From Sparassis latifolia (lineage: Eukaryota; Basidiomycota; Agaricomycetes; Polyporales; Sparassidaceae): a stretch of DNA of 64,000 nucleotides. The position numbers and the translations under genes were made by a program. This document shows positions 34,636 to 45,302 of the stretch, in pieces (within the stretch, counting starts at the first letter, position 1; each line of letters begins with the position of its first letter). The stretch lies in the NCBI GenBank assembly GCA_018466975.1, contig CM031563.1:1302001-1366000 (forward strand), given 5' to 3'. The notes beneath the pieces are model-generated. The model ran no database searches. It worked only from the letters and a program-made list of their open reading frames with translations, and had not been told where the DNA came from.

Positions 34636-37600
34636 TCAAGTGGGACGACCGCCAGAACGACGCTTCTCATACGCATGGCTCCACCACTCCGCAACATCCA
34701 GGCGGATGAGCAGGTTGCGCAGGTTCCCGGTGACGCCTTCCACCTGAAACAGCGGCGATACCTGTAGTCGGACATCCTCCGCGAGCACGCGCGAGGGCCC
34801 AGACCCTTTCTCCACCAGCGCCTTCAGCACCTTGACCTGCCCACGCGCGTCAGCCGCTCCATTCGCGAACCTCAAAAGGAAGACGCAAACGTACCAGGGT
34901 CATCATCTTACCGCTGAAGCGCGCCCACAGGTCTTCCAAGAGCGGTGCAGCCTCGTACTCCTCGACGCGGCCGCGAGCGCGCTCGCCGGCGAGGATGCCG
35001 AGGTCGAGCACGAGTTCCATGCATCCGCGGAGGAGGTCCCCGACGGACTTCTGCCCCGAGCGCAGGAGGCATGCGCCGAGGATGTCGTCGAGCACGCGCG
35101 AATGACGGTCCGCGAGCGCGAAGACGTCGACGAAGCCGTGCGCAGTGTGTGAGAGCTGGGACAGGAACATGTCGAAGTTGCCGCCGATCGCGGTGTCGAA
35201 GACGTACGAGGAGAGTGAGGTCACGAAGGCGTGCGCGACGAAGCGGAAATGCAGGAGGAGCTTGTTGGTGGGCGTCAGCGTAGGGAAGAGCGGCTCTGTC
35301 GGCTTGCGCGTCATGCGGTAGAGCGCGGCGACGACATTTTCCACTGGACGGACAGGTGAATAGGTAGATAAGAGGGATGCGGTCATGGGGCATACCTCGC
35401 ATGAGCCGGAGATTGAATGCGAACATCCTGTGGTACTTTGACAAAATGGTCTGTGTGATCAGGACGTCGAGCGATTTCGGCGGGTTGTAGTCCATGTACA
35501 GAAAATCAAGGGATCTAGTAAATAGTGAGCACTGATTTGCTCATCAGGGGATTAAAGACGACTTACTCGATCGCTGTGGATGGCTCGCGGTCAGTTCACA
35601 CCATCATAATGGTAAAGTGAAATGGCCTACACAGAGGGTCCAACCATTTCTCCTTGCCCGTACCCACAGGCAAGTCACGAATTGAGAAACCAAGGCGGTA
35701 CTCCGCTTCTTCCATGACGCGCTGTTCGCCATCCAGCGTCTTGAACCCATGCGCGTCCCCACTGTCCCGGAAGACGTCGTCGCGGTAAAAGTCCAAAGAG
35801 TCGATGATGACCGTCCGCAGGTGGAAACTTAAGCTCGCACCTGCAGGCGGCCAGGTATCACCATCCATCAGCGACGGTGAGAGGCCGACGGCCCAGCGTG
35901 TCGCCTTCTGCGCTGGCTCACTGACGTGCTCATACTCGTCGGAGTCGGAGAAGAGCGCGCCAGCAAGGCGCGACCTGAACGGGTGCGACGTGAGGAGAAG
36001 ATACGACCGGAGGAGAACGAGGTGCGTGTGGAGGTGAAGGTGGGTCGCGGGAGTGAGGTAGAGCGCGACGAGGGTGCTCGAGAGGGAATGAATGTGGGCG
36101 ACGAGCGGGGTGAGTACGAGCGCAGTCAGGTGCGGCAGTGTCGGCGTCAGCGCGGGTAGAGTGCGCGGGAAGGGGGCGATGAAGGCTTGGAGGTTCGTTA
36201 TGTGCGACGCGTCCAGGAGAAGGCTGTGTGTGGATGCCTGTGAGATATGCGCGCCAGGTTGTAGATCGAAGATACTGAATGCCTCCATCCCGTGCGGGTA
36301 TGGTCGATGGGTGACGTCCTCATTGTCAGTCAGAGTGTCTGAGGAGGCCAATGAGCTTGAGCTCGAGGTTTTGACTGCCCCCTCAGTCCATGCGGCTTCA
36401 ACTTCCTCGTTTGTCCAAAACCATTCAATGTCTAGATGCACTACCTCGCCACTGAGCAACGGGTGGTCCGGCTGCGCCACGCACAGAAGCCTCAAGGACT
36501 TCCGCGCTCGCAGCAGAGAATCGGAGATACTGCGCTCAATGAAACTCGGAAACACGCTGTCATCGTCGTTGTCGTTGAACGCATCCTCCGGGTTCTCGTC
36601 AAAGTTGTCCTCATCCAGGAATCCCGTCGCCAGCTGATTGCTGTCAACCTGTTGCAGGTCCATGGCATGGTGCGCAGGGGCGCTAACGGTGCTGTAGCCG
36701 ACGGACTGGCAGAGCTGCTGGAAATAGTCTCGCGACGTCATGGTGAGCATGTATGCGAAGAGCGCCAGAACGAGTCTCGGGGAGTGTTTCTCGAGGTGAT
36801 CATTCAGATGCCTGTAGATCAAGGAAAGTAGGTCTGAGGGGGATGTGGGAAATTCGATGTATGCTGTTGGAGAGACATATTCTTCCTGGGGTAACGCGGG
36901 CCTGTTAGAACTTTGGAAAGTTAAGGGGAATGTGATGAGACTACTGACTCGATGACATAGCGCGGCTAGTCCTTGCAGGACTTCTTCAATCTCCGCATAG
37001 TGCATCCACACAGCAGCCAAGGGTGCGACGTCGTCCCATATGCTATCTGTGTCCAAAGGTACCAAGTCTGCGGGCAATGTGGAAACCAACGGATGCAGAT
37101 AAGACAAAATGGACGACAAAGAGTGGGTGAATGCATTGACGATCGGTTCTGATTTACTGCGGTGCGACATGTCAATCAAAGTTGGATAACAATGATCGAA
37201 AAACCGAATTACCTTGTGCGATGATGAACAACAAATGTTTCTAAACGTCGCATGAGAGTCCCGATGGTGAGAAATCGCTGTATCACGCTACGTAGACTTC
37301 TCAGGAAAGATGTTCTTGTGGCACCATTATCCAGGCACTGACCTAGAACTCACCACCTCGTCCTTTCCAGTGATGACGATGATACCCTTCTTCCCTTCGT
37401 TAACACCACGTAATATGAAAGTCTCAGATTGGTGGTCCCAAACATGGAGCGAAGATGATGTCCCAGTGAGAGACATCCGTAATGACTGTATAAGCTCGTG
37501 GAGAGTAGTGTAGACCAGCTGTATACCTGGATCTTGAAGGGGAGGCCGGACACTTCTCAATTACATGAGATGGCTTGATTGTGGTACAATGGTTGACTCA

Positions 37601-38057
37601 CTGATAACGCGCCGACGCGAATATGTGACTAGGCTGTTGGGATAGAAAAGCAGAACGTCCCATGCGCGGATCTCCAGAGTGCCTCAGCGTATCCCATGAC
37701 ATGAGATTATTCTAAGATGCAATCACATAACTCATTTACTGTACTAGCGTACGATAGACGTTGTTCTCACCGTCCTTGCCCTTCCGACCACACTGCTTCT
37801 CCATAGCTGGTCAGGTAGTTCCACTTGTGCATTCAATGCGACCAAGGTGTCCAATGTCAATACTTCTAGCTCCTTTGGAATGGTGTGCAATGCTGGGGAG
37901 ACTTGTGCAGACTTTCTCGAAGTTCGAGAGTGTCCATAATGGGATTCTGCGGTTTGTCCAACAGTTTCGGAACAAAAAAATGCGGGGGTAAGTCTGGAAG
38001 AGACTCGATGGTTAGATGCCCACTCTCCACGGCTGAAAATGCGGAGAATAGCGACAT
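34636..38057 (-). CDS. gamma-tubulin complex component (Spc97/Spc98 family, GCP5/6-like), frame problems near the 5' end
   Basis: It likely takes part in microtubule nucleation at spindle pole bodies. Exons: 38057-37771, 37711-37602, 37555 (or 37552) to about 37350, about 37345-37213, 37156-35631, a 7-nt microexon 35573-35567, 35514-35396, 35343-34895 and 34836-34636. N-terminal GCP features are LPPHFFVPKLLDKPQNPIMD, DNGATRTSFLRSLRSVIQRF and LTIGTLMRRLE. C-terminal GRIP2 features are SLDFLYMDYNPPKSLDVLIT and KYHRMFAFNLRLMRVENVVA. Exon 1 needs one added base near 37919 (an AAA run) to join LELRE to the PKELEVLTLDTL frame. The join between exons 3 and 4 near 37350 is also unclear. Which GCP paralogue it is remains an inference. 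Confidence 0.82.
35567..35573 (-). other. 7-nt microexon (CGATCGA) of the gamma-tubulin complex gene
   Basis: It is flanked by CCACAG on one side and GTAAGT on the other. Including it makes LDPLSIESLDFLYMDY in frame across both introns; skipping it puts a stop directly into the next exon. Confidence 0.7.
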
Positions 38058-38673
38058 GATGAGGGGAGGAGGTGAGTAAGTATGGGGTTCCGCATTGGGT
38101 AAGGAGATCTGGGATCGAGTCGCGTCGCGTTGTGTCACACGAGTGACGAGTAACAAGACAAGTCACACGCGCGCAGAAAGTGGGACGACAGGTGGTAGTA
38201 CAGGCACCGTGCGCTGGCGCTTCAAATTCTTGGCATTCTGGAGTGTAAGTCTCCACAGTCCGACGTTGCTGTGCACGTTTGCGCTGAACTTTGAAGTGTG
38301 CTCATGGGCCATCAGCGCCGAGGGACCGCTGGAGCAGCGAGCATGTTGGCAGTGCGAGCTGAAACGGTCTGATGATGAAAGTGTCAGGTCGTCTGCCTCA
38401 AACGACACACCGCCTGATGAACGCCAGCCATCATGTGTGCAGCGCTCTGCTACGCTTCTGCTTCCGAGCAACCGTCCTCGGTCCTGCACTAAATTCCACA
38501 AACGGTTGCCGTGCGATTGGCTCCCCCATTTTCGTTTGCTGCGCATTTTCAAACTAGCGTGGTATAGTACAAATAGGTACCTCGCCTGTCTATCCACCCC
38601 TTTCCACGATCGCTCATCCTCGACATTAATTCCTTCCCCTTCCTTCCCTACGCTAGCCAAGTGCCGGACCACT
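38058..38673. other. divergent promoter region, gamma-tubulin complex and lipocalin-like genes
   Basis: About 615 bp without a gene; it should contain both promoters. No element was singled out. Confidence 0.45.
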
Positions 38674-39332
38674 ATGGCTGCACCCCAGACCATGAACACG
38701 CTCAACATCAGCGGCAAGTACGTGATGGTGCGTGGCAGAACTGCGTCCAGCCAAGGATGACGGCTAAAGTACACATAGAACAAGACTCTGAGCGATGACT
38801 CCGACGACATCCTGCGTCTGCAGGGCGTCGGCTGGCTCATACGCAAGACCATCCGCATCACAACACTCCACCTCTACTGCAAGCACTACGTCAGCGAGAC
38901 GGTCGAGCACATCGACGTCGACCAGACGCTAAACGGCATCAAGGGCACGGCGGAGAACCGTACCTTCGACTGGACGGAGCGCTTGGACTACGATTACGTG
39001 TTCGGTGCGACCGTCTGCAAGTCTAAACGCATCCGGATCGACGAACTCGAGAATGAGTTCTTGAAGACGGGCTGGCTCGAGGACACGAAGGAGCACGGTG
39101 GCCTCTTCACCGTCGAATACAGCGATACGGAGAAGAGCGGCAAGACGTGGATTGCGGAGCAGGTCGGTGATTTGATTTTAATAGTGTCTGGTCAAGCTGA
39201 CGACTAATTATGGTGCAGGTCTGGGGTTTCGAAGAGGTTAATGGCGAGAGACGACACACAAGACGTATCGCCTTCTCCGGTCCGAAGGAGGAGAAATTGC
39301 ACACTCGGCTCGTGTACGACTACCGTGAGTGA
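38674..39332 (+). CDS. small conserved fungal protein, lipocalin/FABP-like fold suspected
   Basis: Exons 38674-38727, 38779-39162 and 39219-39332 give 183 residues. The sequence starts MAAPQTMNTLNISGKYVM, then NKTLSDDSDDILRLQGVGWL, IRKTI, NRTFDWTERLDYDYVFGATV and EQVWGFEEVNGERRHTRRIA. An N-terminal SGKY-NKTLSD--D-IL-LQGV pattern followed by alternating beta strands is seen in a widespread fungal family that looks like an intracellular lipid-binding barrel. The role is unknown. The stop used is YDYRE-stop; the GTGAGT there could be a donor for one more exon. Confidence 0.75.
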
Positions 39333-39913
39333 ATTGTAGGACTTTTGACCCGTTGTGCTGAATATGTTCCCGGACTTAGACGGCCCTCTCTGATAGACTG
39401 GTCATATTTTCTTGCCACAGACTTTTCCTTGAGAGATCGATGTACATTGCAGCCATACCTCACAGCTCGTGAATATACCTTAAGCTATTGTTCTCGTGCG
39501 TGGCTTGCGGAAATACCGATCAGATTTCAGAACGGCCCTATCCGCATCCTTTATAAGTGTTACTTCGCCCTGGGGCATCGAGAATCGTGTCGTTATGTAC
39601 TGTCGTTTGTCGAATTACATTGCGACTTCCGGTAAGTCTAACGAGTTCATCAATGGTCGAAGTTTGAAAGCTTCGAGTCGAAACAAAGTCGAAAGCTTCA
39701 CGCTCCGAAAACATGGGGTCATGTGATGTGACGTGACAGACGCGTCTGGGGAACGCGTGATTTGTTTGTCCGAGATGAACTGAGGTTGCCACTCCTCCAA
39801 TTTTCCCAGTCGCTTTCTCTTCTCCACCCGCCGGCCATTTCTTGCATATTCTCCACCACCTCTTGCTCACTCGAGGCACCCGTCGCTGGCGGTGCTGTTT
39901 TTTCTACGATTTT
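39333..39913. other. intergenic region before Dbf4
   Basis: About 580 bp. It contains the paired ACGCGT sites described separately and no supported gene. Confidence 0.5.
39740..39758. promoter_or_regulatory. two ACGCGT (MCB/MBF-type) sites upstream of Dbf4
   Basis: ACGCGT occurs at 39740-39745 and again at 39753-39758, start to start 13 bp, lying 156-174 bp before the Dbf4 ATG. Paired MCB sites are typical of MBF-driven G1/S promoters. Confidence 0.65.
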
Positions 39914-41934
39914 ATGGCTACCATACTCCGCAACCCACTGGCTGTACGACCCCACCCTCACCAATCAGCGTCGATCTCCCCATACCAGACGACATTGAGG
40001 AGAGCCACTCCTGCCACTGCCGTCAAACGTCCTCGATCTCCAGAACCCGGAGGCGCTGCTCATCTTCAGAGCGCGAAACGTCACAAGGCTGCAGTACAAC
40101 AACACACAGCAGCGCGCGAGGATGCGAAGAGGGAGAAGGAGCGCAAGCGCATCGAGCGCGAGGAGGAGTTCAAGGTCAAGTACTCGCGCGCATTTCCGAC
40201 TTTCGTGTTCTACTTCGACATGGACACCTTCGCCACGGACGTCGCCGCCATGAGGCACGTGTTGGAAAGGCGGGTAACACAGATGGGCGCGGTATGTTCC
40301 TCGTGCAGCGTCTTGGAGCGCGACGCTGATTGCTGAACGCCCTATCCCTTTCGTGCGATATGCCTCGTGTTTATCGACCAGCGGGTGGACGACTTCTTCT
40401 CGCGAGACATCACGCATCTGATCACTTTCCAGCCGGAGGAGTCAAACAAGGAAAATGTGACCCAGACTATCAATCCCACATCTCTGTTGGGAAGTCCGAT
40501 CAGGCTCAAGGGGCGGTAAGAAGCGTCGTCAGAGGATGCCTGTTATTCAAGTCTCGCTCATATCAACTTGTACAGGGCCAAGATAGATGTCTCGGGTACA
40601 GCGTTGGGGAACATCGTACAGAAGGCTCTAGCTTTCAACATCAAAGTCTGGAATCCAGCTAAGCTTGAAAACGTGCTGGAACGATGTCAGGGTCCTGCTG
40701 GGGCCGGCACGACGTCAAAGGGTGATCTCAAGGGCATGCTGCTATCTGAACGTCTGCATGGCACAACGGAACGCGACCCGACGCAGCGGCGGCATGACTA
40801 CGCGTACTTCTCGAAGAACTCCTGCTTCGTGCTTGTCGAGGACATGCGGCAGGACCTTGCGACGATCGCAGCGTCAGAGTACCCGTGCACGAAGACGCGG
40901 GACGGCACGATCAAGGGCCCGTGGCCGATCCTCTACTGCCACCCGAAGGCGCGCGGGCCGTTCATCCCGTTCGACGAGCGGGAGGACCGTCGCCGCCAGA
41001 AAGCTGATCGCGCCGAGCGCGAACGCGAGCACGAGCGTGCGCGGCGCAAGGCGCGGTTGCAGCGGCAGGAGCGCCTCCGCAGGACGCAGGCACGCCTGCA
41101 AGAGCAGCAGAAGCAGCAGCACGACCTGCGGCGCTGCGCATCGATGAACAACCTCCAGCGACGTTCGGCATATCCCGACCCCAGCATGGAGGGCTTCATC
41201 GACCTCGACGCGGATGACACGACGGAGTCGGCGAACGCGTCAGGATACCTCGCGTCGGGCGCGTATATAGCTGCGTCCGGGAACAGTGTCGGCATCACTT
41301 CGACGACTGGCACCACGTCGGCCGCGGCAGGGCCCCTGCGCATCCGCGAGCTTCCCTCACGGTTGAAGGGGCGGCTTCAGCAGCAGGTCGTGACGTCGCG
41401 AAGGGTCACTATGAGCATTTTATCTGGAGGGAAAGAGAATCAGATGGGCCCGCCGCCCACCTTGCCCGACAGGCCGCACGTGCTCCGCAAGAGTCGCAGT
41501 ACGAATACGTTGCGGCTCCCGAAACGAGAGGAGGGGACTAAGCCTGGATACTGTGAGAGCTGCAGAGTGAAGTTCACGGACTTCATAGAGGTACGTTGGT
41601 CGTGATCGTTGAGGGGATACGGCGGTTGATCAGATACCTTTCGCGCCTCCTCTCATTTGTGTCGCTGGCTCTCCTGCACTTGCAGCATATTAACACCCGC
41701 AGACATCGCAAATTCGCCCTGGACGACAGCAACTTCGTGCAGTTGGACTATGTGCTCGAGCGCGTGAAACGCCGGACGATCGAAGAGGTCGCGGAGGAGA
41801 ATAGGCTCTGGTCATCACGGCTTAACTCGCGAGAAGGGGACGATGGCGATGAGGATGCGGAGATGATGCTGCCGATGCCTGATGCCGTGATGGGCGAGGA
41901 CGTGCGATGGGATGAGTGGGTGGATGGGATGTAG
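39914..41934 (+). CDS. DBF4: Dbf4, regulatory subunit of the Cdc7 kinase (DDK)
   Basis: It activates Cdc7 kinase for origin firing. Exons 39914-40291, 40382-40515, 40576-41590 and 41686-41934 give 591 residues. The N-terminal BRCT-like motif N is seen in TFVFYFDMDTF and FFSRDITHLITF. Motif M reads GPWPILYCHPKARGPFIPFD. The C-terminal Dbf4 zinc finger is CESCRVKFTDF, interrupted by intron 3, then IEHINTRRHRKFALDD, giving the CCHH ligands with H-x5-H. A highly charged Arg/Gln coiled region follows motif M. A KEN sequence occurs in SNKENVTQ (about residues 146-150), a possible APC/C degron. The start is the ATG at 39914; the frame is open upstream but has only non-ATG starts. Confidence 0.92.
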
Positions 41935-42306
41935 TGAGGCAGGCATCTGTCCGCTCAAGGTAAAACTTTATTCCCCAACATTCTGCAATTTCTGAATATT
42001 CTGCACAATCCAACTTCATAGTCCACTACTACATCATACAGCATACACTTTTTACTTTATTTTCCGCATCACCCCGATATCCACGGCAATTCCGGTACGT
42101 CACCCTACGTGTTTGTTCCTTCTTGTTTCACTGTAACAATATCACATCATGTCTCAAGTGTGTTTATGAAGTCCGCGACATTAATTTGGGTATCACAGAA
42201 AGAACGATTGCACATAAAGTCATGACATGTCCATGATGGACGTCGTAAACCAATTTGACACAAATGCACATTCCCCGAGAAAAATAGCACAGGTATCTGG
42301 GTATAT
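41935..42306. other. convergent 3' spacer, Dbf4 and secreted-protein gene
   Basis: About 370 bp, AT-rich, with no gene seen. Confidence 0.5.
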
Positions 42307-43374
42307 TCAAACAATGGTAACAGTCAGGACAGTGACGATGCCATCAACAGCGATGTCTGAAGTAATGTAAAGTAGGCCATGAGCATTAGGCAAAGGAATC
42401 CATAAAATGGCGTACCATGGTTGATGCCCTCGCTTCCTTCGGGCATGAGACCAGTGACGTTCTGCGCGGTCGTGCTGTACGTGACGTCGCCGTAACTGGT
42501 GGTCCCGACTGCCGAATCGACTAGGTTATTACTACATCAATTGCCCCGACGCCAATACAGTTCAGTGGCCGAAGGAGCTCGGAAAGTGAGGAAGACGTAC
42601 CGTCCGATATCATAGCCATCGGGGATGATATCGTGGTTCTCCGTAACAGGCTCTTCCTTGGAGACTCTGCCAGCGCAGGAGATGACGTCAGAATAGTCAA
42701 ATTCGCCTCAAGCGGGGTCTCTGGGAACGGTACTCACGCAAGGAAGAGGGCGCCGCTATTAGCATCAGGCCCGTTCTGCGTCCAAAGCCTGTCGTGTTGT
42801 CGGATGTGAGACTTTGAGAGGCGAGGAATATGGCGATGTGTGGGCCTACCTGAAGTGGTTGCCGCCGATGAGACTCTCGAGACAAGTGCCGATGCTCGCG
42901 CTGCCATAGTCCTGGCGAAGCTCAATGGTCTGGTTTAGCCAGCCATTGCCGTCGCCGAGGTTCGCGGTGAATGGTGTCCCGAGATGAATGTCGAAACATT
43001 CCTCTGAGCTGACGGCGATATTGGACAGGTGCAGTTATAAATGCAATTTCAGACGTTGTAAATACAGATGCTCACAATCCAATAGCGCGGGCGAAATTGA
43101 TGGCACCATCATACGTCAGGACATCTGGCGAACTCAGGGCCGAGACAATGACCTGAAGGGCAGTTTATTGCCTGTTGGATGCTAGGCTCAACGAATCGCT
43201 CACGTTGAGAGGCTCCCCGTAACCATCCTGCGCGTTATCGAGCATGGAACCACCGCCATCAGTCGGGTTGTAGTAGGCAGCATCACGCTTCTTCACCATC
43301 TGCACAGACTGCAAGATAGCACCGGCGAGAGCGGGAACGAGCAGCGCGGCACTGATGAACGCGAGAATGAACAT
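42307..43374 (-). CDS. secreted protein of unknown function
   Basis: Seven exons: 43374-43204, 43152-43076, 43008-42850, 42788-42738, 42666-42601, 42531-42416 and 42356-42307, all in phase, giving 229 residues. A clear signal peptide is present (MFILAFISAALLVPALAGA). The mature part has LGDGNGWLNQTIELRQDYGS, TCLESLIGGNHFRLWTQNGP and DANSGALFLAVSKEEPVTEN, a few Cys, potential N-glycosylation sites (NQT, NVT) and a hydrophobic C-terminus (DGIVTVLTVTIV) that may be a membrane or GPI signal. It resembles a family I have seen only as uncharacterised basidiomycete secreted proteins. Confidence 0.8.
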
Positions 43375-45302
43375 GGCTGGGATGTTGGTTCAGGCGGGGT
43401 TGTCTGGAGCACAGAAGGCTTGAGATTCAAAAACAGACTGCATGCGATCTTTTATACCATAGACGTCAGATGTAACCGGCGGAAGTGCGAACGTGATCAC
43501 GTCGGATTCGCGTTGCATGAGGGTGTATTCTTAGGGCTGTCACATGGAAGGCTTCTTCGCTCAAGTATTGAGAGGAGTGTGAAAACAGGTAGATGGGGAG
43601 ACCATGCAGACGAGAGACACGTTCGGGCACAAGCTCGTCGCTTCTCAGAGAGCCATGTGTGTATTGACCTTAGCGAGAGGTATCGGTGGATCGGCGAGGT
43701 GTAATCTCTGGTGGGGTCGGAGAGCTCGAGGTCCCTCGCCTTCTGCTATCATCCAGGTAGATCTAGAGGGTACAATTAGATCAGCATCATTGCCCATCCT
43801 CTCCATTCGAGCTCACCATCAGCAGCGATACTCGAATTATTCCTCCTCACTACCTGCTGCGTGGGAGCACGTTCGTTTGTATATTCATATGTCCCCTAGT
43901 GCACGTTCTCATGATTCTGGACTTCTCTTCTGAGAAATGTCCTTATTGGTGATGCTCCGTCGCATACGCGCAAGTCCGCAATCTGTAACGGCGGCCTCCA
44001 TCACACCTGCATTGTAATTAGTGTTGCGTAGCGAGATACAACGTCCAGACATATACTGACGGAATATCGGACGCTAACTTGCACGAACCTGATGTCGATA
44101 AGTCGAAACTTGAAGCTTCTGAGCCTGATGAGAAGCGCAGTCACATGGCATCTCTAAGAAAGGCAGCGTGCATTGGTGCACTGAGAAGCTGAGAACACAC
44201 AACAGCGATTCGGACCCAGGAAAACTAGTGGGTCAGTGCTGTGCATGTCTGTGCGCTGCACTCCTGGAAGCCATCGCAATACCTGATTTCATGACGCCTG
44301 AGGTTTGGCTCATTGTTTGCTCATTGTTCTCCTTACGCACAAATGATGTTGCTCGTGTCACGTCGAGAACACAGACACCGATCTGGACAAGTACAGGTGG
44401 TCAATTGCGCGTTGAAAGCGAATTGCATCCGGCAGGCACTGTAGTTGCATACTTCGTAATCGATTAATCATTACATATCGGCGTTTCAAATCCAGCAATG
44501 TCGTTTCCCTCCTAAACGCGATCGTGGATTCAGGGTATGTTTGGCATGTATACGTATGTCCCGGCGTGTAGATAGGTAGTGGGTAGAGCAAAGGCTCCGA
44601 TGTCCCGTTCTGCCTGGAGATGAACACCGTCCTTGCGTTTGTTGAACCTACGCCGCGTGTGAGTTGTTTCTTGGCACTTGGTGCGTAACTAGATTTGGCA
44701 ACCAAGAACCATCCATCGGGCATCTCCGGACCCTTTGTTACGCGATTACATGCATAGTTGTTGGAAGGTTCCCAGACAAGACATGCCAGATGGCACAGCT
44801 TCAGCGAGACGGCTATTGAGAGGGTCAGAGAACACGTTTGAGTGGGAAATAAGAGGACAAGAGACGTCGCTAAGCGAGAGTTTGGTGGCTGAAAGGAGTA
44901 AAGTCGTTTGAGATCACCGCAGCCTGTCACGAAGGGGTGTCACAGTCACGCTTCTCAGTAAGTTCGAACTCACGTTCGGCCCAATTTGGTTTCTTGTCTA
45001 TACAGACCCGCACGAGGTCGTCCAACACAACAAGGCCTCATCGCCACTCCAACCCTATACAAATCCTTTCTTTTCTTTCCAACACCTTGCAAAATCGATT
45101 CTGTGCGCTACAACTCTTATTCCTTCCTCATCGTCATCCTTTTGCCACTCAGGTCGCCTCTTATCGCAGACGTGCCCATCGTCAAGGCCCTGCCGGCGCA
45201 GCTGTCTTATAGTGCTTCATTTTTCTTCTCTGACATTTTCAGGAACACCTTTGCTGACCACTGAGGATTTCCGAATCCATCGAATTACCCGTCCAAAAGT
45301 CG
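43375..45302. other. long intergenic region with one unassigned open frame
   Basis: About 1.9 kb without a supported gene. The minus-strand frame 44930-44358 (190 codons) is open but starts only with GTG and matches no domain I recognise. It may be chance or part of an unmodelled gene. Confidence 0.4.

Noticed and set aside
34908..35495. 195-codon minus-strand frame with Arg/Pro-rich sequence
   Set aside because: It is an out-of-frame shadow of the gamma-tubulin complex exons; the true frame carries the conserved motifs.
44358..44930. 190-codon open frame on the minus strand
   Set aside because: It starts only with GTG, matches no domain I recognise and has no clear exon context. It is noted in the intergenic entry but not called a gene.
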